Assembly (NCBI GenBank): GCA_905215855.1
Contig: CAJMRT010000074.1
Coordinates: 1-5,371, forward strand
Length of the DNA: 5,371 nucleotides
Origin: an uncultured bacterium
GTDB lineage: Bacteria; Bacillota; Clostridia; Oscillospirales; Acutalibacteraceae
Reading direction: 5' to 3'
Of this stretch, positions 1 through 4,859 are shown piece by piece. Numbering within the stretch: the stretch's first letter is position 1; every line of letters begins with the position of its first letter. The position numbers and the translations under genes are program-made. The notes beneath the pieces were generated by a model. It made no database searches. It was not told the DNA's origin and saw nothing but the letters and a program-made list of their open reading frames with translations.

Positions 1-212
1 GCAACATCAAAATGGGTTTAACCATAGAAGAAGCAGCAGAATGTACGGGTATCGGAAGAAATACAATGCGTAAGTTGGTAGACTGGGGCAAACTTCCCGT
101 CCTCAAGGTCGGAAGAAAAGCGATTATCCGCAGGGATACTTTAGAGCGATTTATGAGCGTCAATCAGGGAAGAAACCTGCTGAATGAAAACGATGTCCGC
201 AAAGTAGAATAA
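1..212 (+). CDS. Excisionase-family helix-turn-helix DNA-binding protein (5' end probably outside window)
   Basis: This is a small MerR/excisionase-like winged-helix DNA-binding protein (HTH_17 type). Such proteins bind element ends and direct the integrase toward excision, or act as small regulators in Gram-positive integrative elements. Counting from the ATG at 12, LTIEEAAECTGIGRNTMRKL (residues 3-22) is the helix-turn-helix. LPVLKVGRKAIIRRDTLERF (28-47) is the typical wing and closing helix, where the VGRK turn and the final LERFM are family hallmarks. The frame stays open to the left edge (N-I-K before the ATG) and no ribosome binding site precedes the ATG at 12, so the true start is probably just outside the window. 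The stop is TAA at 210-212. The gene lies 247 bp upstream of the relaxase on the same strand. An excisionase role is inferred; a regulator of the mobilization genes is equally possible. No integrase is visible in the window. Confidence 0.8.
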   Translation, partial: NIKMGLTIEEAAECTGIGRNTMRKLVDWGKLPVLKVGRKAIIRRDTLERFMSVNQGRNLLNENDVRKVE

Positions 213-290
213 CCATTCTCCAAGCCCTCGGCGTTTGAGAGCGAAATACACCCCTCGCACAAATCTTCGATTTGTACTCTGGGTATTTCG

Positions 291-308
291 CCCTTGCAGG
301 GGGCACTG
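291..308 (-). other. Candidate nick region of the origin of transfer for the adjacent relaxase
   Basis: A short inverted repeat CCCT-TGC-AGGG (291-301) runs into AGGGGGCACTG (298-308). Read on the minus strand this is CAGTGCCCCCT, which matches 9 of 11 positions of the IncQ-like core AAGTGCGCCCT at the right edge of the window (5354-5364). In both places the AGGG end of an inverted repeat overlaps the core. MobA/MobL (MOBP-class) relaxases commonly nick close to their own gene, so position and shape fit. The core is not a perfect match and no nick site can be assigned from sequence alone. Confidence 0.4.
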
Positions 309-346
309 TACCATCGCTTCGGGCAATGCACCGCCGCTATGATACA

Positions 347-372
347 GAAGAAAACAGCCCGCTGTTTTCTTC
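347..372. repeat. Perfect 12-bp inverted repeat (hairpin) upstream of relaxase
   Basis: GAAGAAAACAGC (347-358) and GCTGTTTTCTTC (361-372) are exact reverse complements separated by only CC, making this the longest perfect hairpin in the window. No T-run follows on either strand, so it is more likely a protein-binding or single-strand-recognised structure (for instance a relaxosome site or lagging-strand signal) than a terminator. Its role is inferred from its place between the xis-like gene and the relaxase. Confidence 0.65.
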
Positions 373-404
373 GCTGTCCGTCTGCTTACGCCGCCGAAAC
401 AGCG

Positions 405-424
405 GCAACCGATTTCTCGGTTGC
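405..424. repeat. 8-bp perfect inverted repeat just upstream of relaxase RBS
   Basis: GCAACCGA (405-412) and TCGGTTGC (417-424) are perfect reverse complements with a TTTC loop, followed by AAAAAG on the plus strand. It overlaps the right arm of a smaller GCCGC/GCGGC pair (390-406), so the two structures would be mutually exclusive in RNA. It could act in the relaxase leader or in oriT. Confidence 0.55.
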
Positions 425-444
425 AAAAAGAGTATGCCCGTCAC

Positions 445-456
445 GGGAGGAAGGAG
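445..456 (+). promoter_or_regulatory. Ribosome binding site deciding the relaxase start
   Basis: GGGAGG (445-450) and AAGGAG (451-456) lie in tandem just before the ATG at 460; the first is 9 nt away and the second 3 nt away. This selects ATG 460 over the in-frame TTG at 421, which lies inside the preceding hairpin and has no ribosome binding site. The distal GGGAGG is partly paired in a small hairpin CCCG-TCA-CGGG (437-447), which could modulate access. Confidence 0.75.
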
Positions 457-459
457 TAT

Positions 460-1896
460 ATGGCAAGACATTCATTTATACAGATGTCGAAGCTATCCAA
501 TGTCAAGGGAAGAATATCCTATATCACAAGCCACGCAAAGCAGGAAAACCTTTATGCCACCTACCGCACCGCCGACAATGAATTTTGGAGTAACCTTGCA
601 AGGGAAAGCCAGCAGGAGTTTAAGCGGAGCGGCACAGAGGGCAAATGTATCGAAGCAAGGGAATTGATTATCGCCCTGCCCGAAGTTTATACAAGATACG
701 AGCCGCAGGAAGTCCTTGAAGATTTTACGGAGGAGTTCCGCAAGAGATATGGTGTGGAGTGCGTGTCAGCCCTCCACCACAACAAACGCAAAACCAATTA
801 TCATATCCATCTTATCTTCAGCGAAAGAAAACTGCTTCCTGAGCCTGACATCAAGAGAGCCACACGCAGCGTGTTCTATGATGAAACGGGCAAAAGGGTA
901 CGCACCAAGAAAGAAATCACAGGGGAGGACGGGCAGATACGCAAAGGCTGTACCGTCATTAAAAAGGGCGAGGTTTACGAAAGCCACCTCTTTACCGTGA
1001 AAGATGATAAATTCAAAAGCGAGCCTTTTCTTCGGGAGATAAAAGAGATTTACACCGACCTTATCAATCGGCATATCTCCGATCCCGAACAGCAGTTAAA
1101 GGTATTTGATAAGAACAGCGTTTATCTTCCCACCAAGAAAATCGGCAAGAACAATCCCAAAGCCGCCGAGATTGAAGCGGACAATACCGCAAGGCAGGAA
1201 TGGAACAGGACAGCGGATATGGCGTTGTTATCGGGTATTTCCGAAGCAAAGATTTTAGAAGTCAAGCAGACCGAGATACACGAAAAAGCAAGCCAGTCAA
1301 TTAAAAGCAAAGGCTGGCTTCCTAATCTGTTCCGTGGGATTGTGGCAAAGGCAAAAGATTTTCTGCAAAACCTTATTCGGGAAAAGGATATGCCACCCAA
1401 GCCTACACTTGATATTGATATGGCAGAGTTCCGTCATATGCGAAATCTGATGATAAAAGTACAGGATAAGGCAAAGGAAATTAAAAACTTGCAGGACAAA
1501 GTTCTGCCGCACTTGAAACAGCAGCTTGCTGATACAAAGGGGCTTTTCAAAGGTAAAGAACGAAAAGCGTTGGAGGTAAAAATCAAAGAAACCGAAGTGG
1601 AAATTGCCGACAGGCTGGATAAAATCCCCGATACACTCAAAGCGGACGGTTATCCTGATGTGCAGGTATTTATGCGTACTTTCCGAGAAATGGAAAGCGT
1701 TGTAGAGCAGTACAACCGTGACCTTGCCGAGTGGGAATACCAAGTCAGCAGGAAGCCGACAGCTGCCACTAAAGAACAGCACAGACCGCCCGAAAGGCAG
1801 AGCGTGTTAAAACATCTGCGTGAGATACAGGAACGCAACAAGCAGCAACCACCGCAAAGACAGTATAAAAAATCCATTGACAGAGATAGCAGGTAG
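460..1896 (+). CDS. MobA/MobL-family relaxase (MOBP-type mobilization nuclease)
   Basis: Relaxases nick one DNA strand at oriT through a tyrosine, stay bound to the 5' end and pilot the strand into the recipient. From ATG 460 the protein is 478 aa. Y21, in GRISYITS near the N-terminus, is the likely catalytic tyrosine. ALHHNKRKTNYHIHLIF carries H106/H107 and H115-x-H117, the metal-binding HUH motif, with the hydrophobic run expected for MobA/MobL. The stretch EARELIIALP before it is the usual first core strand. Residues about 321-391 are charged and heptad-like (KVQDKAKEIKNLQDKV and onward), suggesting a coiled coil. The C-terminus is basic and Gln/Arg-rich, as in DNA-binding tails. The gene appears intact. 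It follows the xis-like gene and the hairpin-rich region, and no accessory mobC or coupling protein is in view, so transfer probably relies on a helper conjugation system or on genes outside the window. The exact relaxase subfamily is not resolved. Confidence 0.93.
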   Translation: MARHSFIQMSKLSNVKGRISYITSHAKQENLYATYRTADNEFWSNLARESQQEFKRSGTEGKCIEARELIIALPEVYTRYEPQEVLEDFTEEFRKRYGVECVSALHHNKRKTNYHIHLIFSERKLLPEPDIKRATRSVFYDETGKRVRTKKEITGEDGQIRKGCTVIKKGEVYESHLFTVKDDKFKSEPFLREIKEIYTDLINRHISDPEQQLKVFDKNSVYLPTKKIGKNNPKAAEIEADNTARQEWNRTADMALLSGISEAKILEVKQTEIHEKASQSIKSKGWLPNLFRGIVAKAKDFLQNLIREKDMPPKPTLDIDMAEFRHMRNLMIKVQDKAKEIKNLQDKVLPHLKQQLADTKGLFKGKERKALEVKIKETEVEIADRLDKIPDTLKADGYPDVQVFMRTFREMESVVEQYNRDLAEWEYQVSRKPTAATKEQHRPPERQSVLKHLREIQERNKQQPPQRQYKKSIDRDSR

Positions 1897-1901
1897 CATT
1901 G

Positions 1902-1937
1902 AAAAACCGCCGTTACGGTTTTACCCATAGCGGCGGC
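1902..1937. terminator. Bidirectional terminator between relaxase and convergent ABC operon
   Basis: Two overlapping structures serve the two strands. On the plus strand AAAACCG (1903-1909) pairs with CGGTTTT (1916-1922) over a 6-nt loop and ends in Ts; it starts 6 bp after the relaxase stop. On the minus strand CCGCCG (complement of 1931-1936) pairs with CGGCGG (complement of 1907-1912) and runs straight into TTTTT (complement of 1902-1906), ending the ABC operon transcript. The minus-strand version has an 18-nt loop but a fully GC stem. The convergent gene layout makes a shared terminator expected. Confidence 0.6.
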
Positions 1938-1968
1938 GTACATAACATTATCGTAGAAAAAGAAGGGA

Positions 1969-2166
1969 TTAGTTTAATCTATCCAAATCTTCAAGATAAA
2001 TAGACACTTCTCCACATTCAGGGCAAATGGCTACTTTAGGCTTTCCTATTCGACCACCAAATAACTTGTTTTCATCAGATGATAAAACAATTCCATATCC
2101 CGCCCCTTCAATTTTTACAGCACAATTTTCTTTCATTTCACATCCACATCTGATACACTTTCTCAT
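1969..2166 (-). CDS. Small zinc-ribbon protein (hypothetical), last gene of the ABC operon
   Basis: This 65-aa soluble protein has two cysteine knuckles: C4-x-x-C7 (with C9 close by) at the N-terminus and C48-P-E-C51-G near the C-terminus. That arrangement resembles a zinc ribbon split by a loop of about 40 residues rich in Gly and Ser. No catalytic motif is visible. Small CxxC...CPxCG proteins of this kind are usually annotated as nucleic-acid-binding or hypothetical, and the substrate is unknown. It starts 13 bp after the permease stop with a good AGGAG (complement of 2173-2177) 6 nt upstream, so it is almost certainly co-transcribed with the transporter. The short terminal repeats of the shared terminator follow. 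A role in sensing or assembly linked to the transporter is a guess from context only. Confidence 0.8.
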   Translation of the reverse strand: MRKCIRCGCEMKENCAVKIEGAGYGIVLSSDENKLFGGRIGKPKVAICPECGEVSIYLEDLDRLN

Positions 2167-2179
2167 TTCTTACTCCTAA

Positions 2180-2824
2180 CTATATATATTTTTTTCTGAA
2201 AAACAAGTTTGACAGTACAAAAGACAACCCGCATATTGCAACAACAGAAACTCCTGCAATAGCAATGCTTACTTCAAAATTCTCTACAACAAACCACATA
2301 ATTGAATTATTTGTTGCCTTAGTCCATAAGCCCAAAACAACAAGCAGTATAATTAAGATAAACATTGTCGCAAATCCAGCATTAACACCTAACGAGTAAT
2401 TTGATGGCAAAACAAATGCCAAAAACAATAATGTCAGTGCAAATGAAGCACAGGACATAAAGAGATAAAAACCATATGCATATTGTGGAAACAGAATATA
2501 TGAGGCAGAATTTACAATGAGTGCAACCACAAAGCCAATTAAGGACAAAATACCCGCACAAGCATATCTGCTGCATACAATCTGTTTTTTAGATACAGGA
2601 AGTGATACAGCATATTTCCCCCATTTCCATTGCTCGTCACAAGTTGTTAGGGAGATAATCATTGACATTATTTCAATAGGAATGAGTAAAAAACTGATAT
2701 ATATTGTTCCGCTTTTTTCCAATATGAACATTAACGCAATAATAATGGCTATATCCATAATCACACGAGGTAAGCCATATTTCTTTTTAATTGTAAGAAA
2801 ATCCTTTGTTAATAGCCCTTTCAT
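2180..2824 (-). CDS. ABC-2 family transporter permease
   Basis: This 214-aa integral membrane protein is the channel-forming partner of the adjacent ATPase. About six hydrophobic segments can be seen at residues 20-36, 41-60, 88-108, 117-139, 149-167 and 185-209. The charged N-terminus MKGLLTKDF is typical of ABC-2 permeases, and the cytoplasmic stretch DEQWKWGKYAVSLPVSKKQIV (63-83) resembles the conserved loop of the ABC2_membrane_5 type (YtrC/D-like or BcrB-like small exporters). Its ATG overlaps the TGA of the ATPase gene (ATGA), with an AGGGGG ribosome binding site 7-8 nt upstream, so the two are translationally coupled and likely made in equal amounts. The substrate cannot be read from sequence. 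Peptide antibiotics, bacteriocins or cell-envelope precursors are usual for GntR-linked systems of this type, but that is inference. Confidence 0.88.
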   Translation of the reverse strand: MKGLLTKDFLTIKKKYGLPRVIMDIAIIIALMFILEKSGTIYISFLLIPIEIMSMIISLTTCDEQWKWGKYAVSLPVSKKQIVCSRYACAGILSLIGFVVALIVNSASYILFPQYAYGFYLFMSCASFALTLLFLAFVLPSNYSLGVNAGFATMFILIILLVVLGLWTKATNNSIMWFVVENFEVSIAIAGVSVVAICGLSFVLSNLFFRKKYI

Positions 2825-3684
2825 TTCATTTCCCCCTTTACATAGAAAAGCATAATTTCTTCGATTGCGGCTGGAACAACAATCGCTTTTGGATATTTTT
2901 TCTCGGCAATGTGACGGTCTTTTACAAGCACTTTGTATTGATAATCCTCTTTCCTATAAGCGATTACCTCTGATTTATCTAAGTTGTCAAAAACCATAGC
3001 ACCACAACTCATTACACCGTAATTATCAACTAATTCGTCTTTTGAGTGGGTGAAAACCAATTTCCCCTTATGAATAAAAGTAATATAATCTGCCACTTTT
3101 TCTAAATCGCTTATGATATGAGAAGATACCAATACCGAATGATTTTCGTCTTGAACAAAGTCAATCAAAATATCTAAAATGTCATCTCTGATAATAGGGT
3201 CAAGACCACTTGTTGCTTCGTCCAAAATTAAAAGTTCTGCTTTGTGCGAAAGTGCCACAGCAAAAGCCAACTTAACTTTCATACCTTTAGAAAAATCCTT
3301 TACCCTTTTATCAGCAGGAAGTTCAAACTTCGAGAGATAATTGACATAAGTATTTCGTTCCCATTTTGAATATATTCCCGACATATATGTTCCAATTTCA
3401 TTTGGTGTAAATATATCTGGGAAATGGTTTTCATCAAATACAACGCCTATTTTGTCTTTGATTTCAATTTCTTCAGAGAGATAATCCTTTCCGAAAATTT
3501 CAATATTTCCATCTGTCTTTGATATTTCATTAAGAATACAGTTAATAGTTGTTGATTTTCCTGCACCATTTTCTCCAATCAGTCCCATAATTACGCCTTT
3601 AGGTACAGTGAAGGTCAATTTATCAAGAACGAAATCACCGTAATCTTTTGTCAAACCTTTAACTTCTAAAATATTTTCGCTCAT
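2821..3684 (-). CDS. ABC transporter ATP-binding protein (YtrB/BcrA-like)
   Basis: This 287-aa nucleotide-binding subunit hydrolyses ATP to power the neighbouring permease. All core motifs are present: Walker A G37-ENGAG-K43-S-T, Walker B LLILDEAT with D155 and catalytic E156, D-loop SGLDP (159-163), and H-loop SSH with H189. The signature is FSKGMKVKLA (131-140) rather than canonical LSGGQ, common among GntR-linked ATPases. At the Q-loop position the sequence reads VVFDEN, with D84 where a glutamine is usual. Residues after about 220 form the short C-terminal domain typical of BcrA/YtrB exporters. The ATG directly follows the GntR stop codon (TAAATG, no gap), and its AGGAGGA lies inside the last GntR codons, so translation of the two is coupled. 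Family assignment is firm; the transported compound is unknown. Confidence 0.94.
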   Translation of the reverse strand: MSENILEVKGLTKDYGDFVLDKLTFTVPKGVIMGLIGENGAGKSTTINCILNEISKTDGNIEIFGKDYLSEEIEIKDKIGVVFDENHFPDIFTPNEIGTYMSGIYSKWERNTYVNYLSKFELPADKRVKDFSKGMKVKLAFAVALSHKAELLILDEATSGLDPIIRDDILDILIDFVQDENHSVLVSSHIISDLEKVADYITFIHKGKLVFTHSKDELVDNYGVMSCGAMVFDNLDKSEVIAYRKEDYQYKVLVKDRHIAEKKYPKAIVVPAAIEEIMLFYVKGEMK

Positions 3685-4062
3685 TTATTCGTCCTCCTGA
3701 TATAAAAGTGTCAGTAAATTGATTAGTTTATCAAGTGATATTCCACTTGCCCTTGCCACTTCGATTGCGTCTGTAAAGTGTTCCTCTATCTTCTTTTGTT
3801 GTTCCTCAAGATAAAAGTCCTGATTTTGTGCCGATACATAGCACCCTTTACCAGCTGTTGACTCTATAAATCCATCTTCTTGTAATGTGGCATAAGCTTT
3901 TTGTACCGTTAAAATACTAATGTGCAAGGACTTTGCCAATGACCTTACAGACGGAATGGCTTCACCTGTTTTCAATTCACCACTCATAATTGCCGCCTTG
4001 ATTTGTGTAGAAATTTGTTCGTACAAAGGTCGGCTTGCCTTATTGCTTACAACAATATCCAA
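3685..4062 (-). CDS. GntR-family (YtrA subfamily) transcriptional repressor
   Basis: This 125-aa repressor has an N-terminal winged helix and only a short C-terminal helical dimerisation tail, the hallmark of the YtrA subfamily. Key parts are PLYEQISTQIKAAIMSGEL (12-30), GEAIPSVRSLAKSLHISILTVQKAYATL (33-60, the helix-turn-helix), and GFIESTAGKGCYV (64-76, the wing). The start is TTG at 4060-4062. An in-frame TAA lies 21 bp upstream, so no longer form is possible, and N-terminal MDIVVSN aligns with the family's usual beginning. The ribosome binding site, GGCGGTGGA, is imperfect. Together these suggest low repressor synthesis. It is the first gene of the ABC operon, and the operon promoter carries a YtrA-like operator, so it most likely represses its own operon. 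The Bacillus homologue responds to cell-wall-active antibiotics; the inducer here is not known. Confidence 0.93.
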   Translation of the reverse strand: MDIVVSNKASRPLYEQISTQIKAAIMSGELKTGEAIPSVRSLAKSLHISILTVQKAYATLQEDGFIESTAGKGCYVSAQNQDFYLEEQQKKIEEHFTDAIEVARASGISLDKLINLLTLLYQEDE

Positions 4063-4087
4063 AATTCCACCGCCATTCTGTTACTTG

Positions 4088-4130
4088 CTATTATATAGTG
4101 TATTACATCTACAAGTACAGTATATAATAG
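4088..4130 (-). promoter_or_regulatory. YtrA-type operator of the GntR/ABC operon
   Basis: A 15-bp inverted repeat with 14 of 15 matching positions (CTATTATATAGTGTA at 4088-4102, TACAGTATATAATAG at 4116-4130) is centred at 4109 with a 13-bp spacer. Its inner part reads AGTGTA-N13-TACAGT, one base from the AGTGTA-N13-TACACT site recalled for Bacillus subtilis YtrA. The right arm covers the -10 box and the spacer covers the predicted transcription start, so a bound repressor would block RNA polymerase. Binding itself is inferred. Confidence 0.75.
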
Positions 4131-4147
4131 TTGTGCCTTATTGTCAA
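4119..4147 (-). promoter_or_regulatory. SigA-type promoter of the GntR/ABC operon
   Basis: On the minus strand the -35 box is a perfect TTGACA (complement of 4142-4147), followed after exactly 17 bp by TATACT (complement of 4119-4124). Transcription should start near 4112, giving a leader of about 50 nt before the TTG start codon of the repressor gene. The -10 box lies inside the operator arm. The -35 box shares its TTGA with the left inverted repeat that brackets tnpV. Confidence 0.78.
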
Positions 4148-4156
4148 GGGCAAGAA
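4144..4156. repeat. Left 13-bp inverted repeat bracketing tnpV
   Basis: TCAAGGGCAAGAA (4144-4156) is an exact reverse complement of TTCTTGCCCTTGA at 4658-4670. The pair points inward around the tnpV gene in the orientation of terminal inverted repeats of a 527-bp unit. No clear target-site duplication is seen at the outer edges (left ends ATTG, right begins TTTT), so a transposon end is only a hypothesis. It could also be shared binding sites or chance. Confidence 0.4.
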
Positions 4157-4159
4157 TAA

Positions 4160-4185
4160 AGCGACAGAGATTTCTCCCTGCCGCT
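4160..4185 (-). terminator. Rho-independent terminator downstream of tnpV
   Basis: On the minus strand AGCGGCAGGG (complement of 4176-4185) pairs with CTCTGTCGCT (complement of 4160-4169) over a 6-nt loop: ten pairs, two of them G-U in RNA. The RNA continues with the U-rich TTATTCTTG. It begins about 8 bp after the tnpV stop and sits immediately upstream of the GntR operon promoter, insulating the two units. Confidence 0.6.
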
Positions 4186-4193
4186 CTAATCTT

Positions 4194-4574
4194 TTATGTG
4201 TATATAATTTTTCTATTGATTATTTCTCTTGCCCTTGCCTGTATCTCGTTCATTCTTACAACCCACAACATCGGGTTTTCCGCTTTGAGTTGCTCAGTCA
4301 CACCTTCCTTGTCAGCCATTTGCTCAACCAATCGGAACATCATATCCATTGCCTGTTCGTCAATATCAGCAAGATAACCGTTCAATTTTCCGCTTGTGAG
4401 CAGCGTGGTGTAAACTGCTCGTTTATGTTCCTGTAAATAGCGTTTGTACCGCTGTCCCCATAAGCCGATAAACTTGTGTTCTTTTTCGGTTGGTAAAGTA
4501 ATGCAAGGAATATAATAATCTCCCTGCAACTCATACCATAAACCGTTGCTTTCATCATAAATATACTTGTCCAT
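4194..4574 (-). CDS. tnpV: Transposon-encoded protein TnpV family
   Basis: This 126-aa protein is recognisable as the TnpV family named after the gene on clostridial Tn4451-type elements and widespread on Firmicute mobile elements. Diagnostic stretches are YDESNGLWYELQGDYYIPC near the N-terminus, LWGQRYKRYLQEHKRAVYTTLLTSGKL in the middle, and a C-terminal ITE/VTEQLKAENPMLWVVRMN followed by AREII. It has no transmembrane segment or transposase catalytic motif, and its biochemical role is not established; an accessory or excisionase-like function has been proposed for the family. The start at 4574 is chosen over the upstream ATG at 4607 because GGAGGA (complement of 4582-4587) lies 7 nt before it and the protein then begins at the conserved MDKYIYD. 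It has its own terminator and is bracketed by 13-bp inverted repeats. Confidence 0.9.
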   Translation of the reverse strand: MDKYIYDESNGLWYELQGDYYIPCITLPTEKEHKFIGLWGQRYKRYLQEHKRAVYTTLLTSGKLNGYLADIDEQAMDMMFRLVEQMADKEGVTEQLKAENPMLWVVRMNEIQARAREIINRKIIYT

Positions 4575-4859
4575 TAAAAAATCCTCCGTTATAATATATT
4601 CGCACATATGTCACAGTTCTCCGATTGCCACACTCTGTTATATCTTGTTATGAGATTTTCTTGCCCTTGATTTTGCCCTTATAAGTAGGCAGGGAAAGAG
4701 TAAACTTGTGTGAAATCATATAAAAGGATAAGGTGAACACATTGCGATAAATCCTTTATTTTCAAGGCTTTTGGGGGATTTTATTGATAACCTATGGAGA
4801 GCAATAATCACTCATAATTTTATGGTTTTCAAATTAGAATTTGACGAGGTATTGATAGA
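4575..4859. other. Intergenic region between divergent tnpV and NUDIX genes
   Basis: No gene is seen in this 285-bp stretch. It holds the tnpV ribosome binding site (GGAGGA on the minus strand, 4582-4587), the right 13-bp inverted repeat (4658-4670) followed by a degenerate copy TTTTGCCCTTA (4671-4681), and a 7-bp inverted repeat AAAGGAT (4723-4729) / ATCCTTT (4751-4757). Both flanking genes need promoters here, but no -35/-10 pair with proper 16-18 bp spacing convinced me on either strand. Confidence 0.55.
4658..4670. repeat. Right 13-bp inverted repeat bracketing tnpV
   Basis: TTCTTGCCCTTGA is the exact reverse complement of 4144-4156 on the other side of tnpV. An 11-bp internal copy, TCTTGCCCTTG, occurs at 4227-4237 inside the 3' end of tnpV, and a degenerate copy (TTTTGCCCTTA) directly follows at 4671-4681. 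The repeated motif may be a binding site for a mobile-element protein. Confidence 0.4.

Larger units (their letters stand above)
213..459. other. Hairpin-rich intergenic region upstream of relaxase; candidate oriT region
   Basis: No convincing gene lies here; the open frames crossing it have no family signature and conflict with the relaxase start. It holds several inverted repeats in a row. An outer pair GCGAAATAC (241-249) / GTATTTCGC (283-291) encloses ACAAATC (259-265) / GATTTGT (269-275). CCCT-TGC-AGGG follows at 291-301, then a perfect 12-bp pair at 347-358 / 361-372, GCCGC/GCGGC at 390-406, and GCAACCGA (405-412) / TCGGTTGC (417-424). None is followed by a proper T-run, so these are not ordinary terminators. 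Dense hairpins directly upstream of a relaxase gene are typical of an origin of transfer and relaxosome-binding region. They could also form a structured leader that controls relaxase expression. Confidence 0.6.

Noticed and set aside
259..275. ACAAATC/GATTTGT hairpin as terminator of the xis-like gene
   Set aside because: The stem is AT-rich and no T-run follows; it is nested in a larger inverted repeat, which fits an oriT or leader structure better.
421..459. TTG start at 421 adding 13 residues to the relaxase
   Set aside because: The TTG lies inside a perfect hairpin arm without a ribosome binding site, whereas ATG 460 has GGGAGG and AAGGAG upstream and begins at the family-typical MARHSF.
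272..667. Open frames across the relaxase upstream region on the plus strand
   Set aside because: They overlap hairpins and the relaxase in another frame, have no family signature and no good ribosome binding site.
1297..1782. 161-aa minus-strand frame inside the relaxase gene
   Set aside because: It is a Phe/Cys-rich antisense shadow of the charged coiled-coil region of the relaxase and shows no domain of its own.
4131..4436. Plus-strand frames opposite tnpV
   Set aside because: They are antisense to a clearly recognisable TnpV protein and lack ribosome binding sites.
4575..4607. Upstream ATG at 4607 for tnpV
   Set aside because: The GGAGGA site lies between it and the downstream ATG at 4574, which starts the conserved part of the protein.
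4594..4614. Possible promoter for tnpV (GTGACA followed by TATAAC)
   Set aside because: The spacing is only 15 bp and the -10 would almost touch the ribosome binding site, leaving practically no leader.
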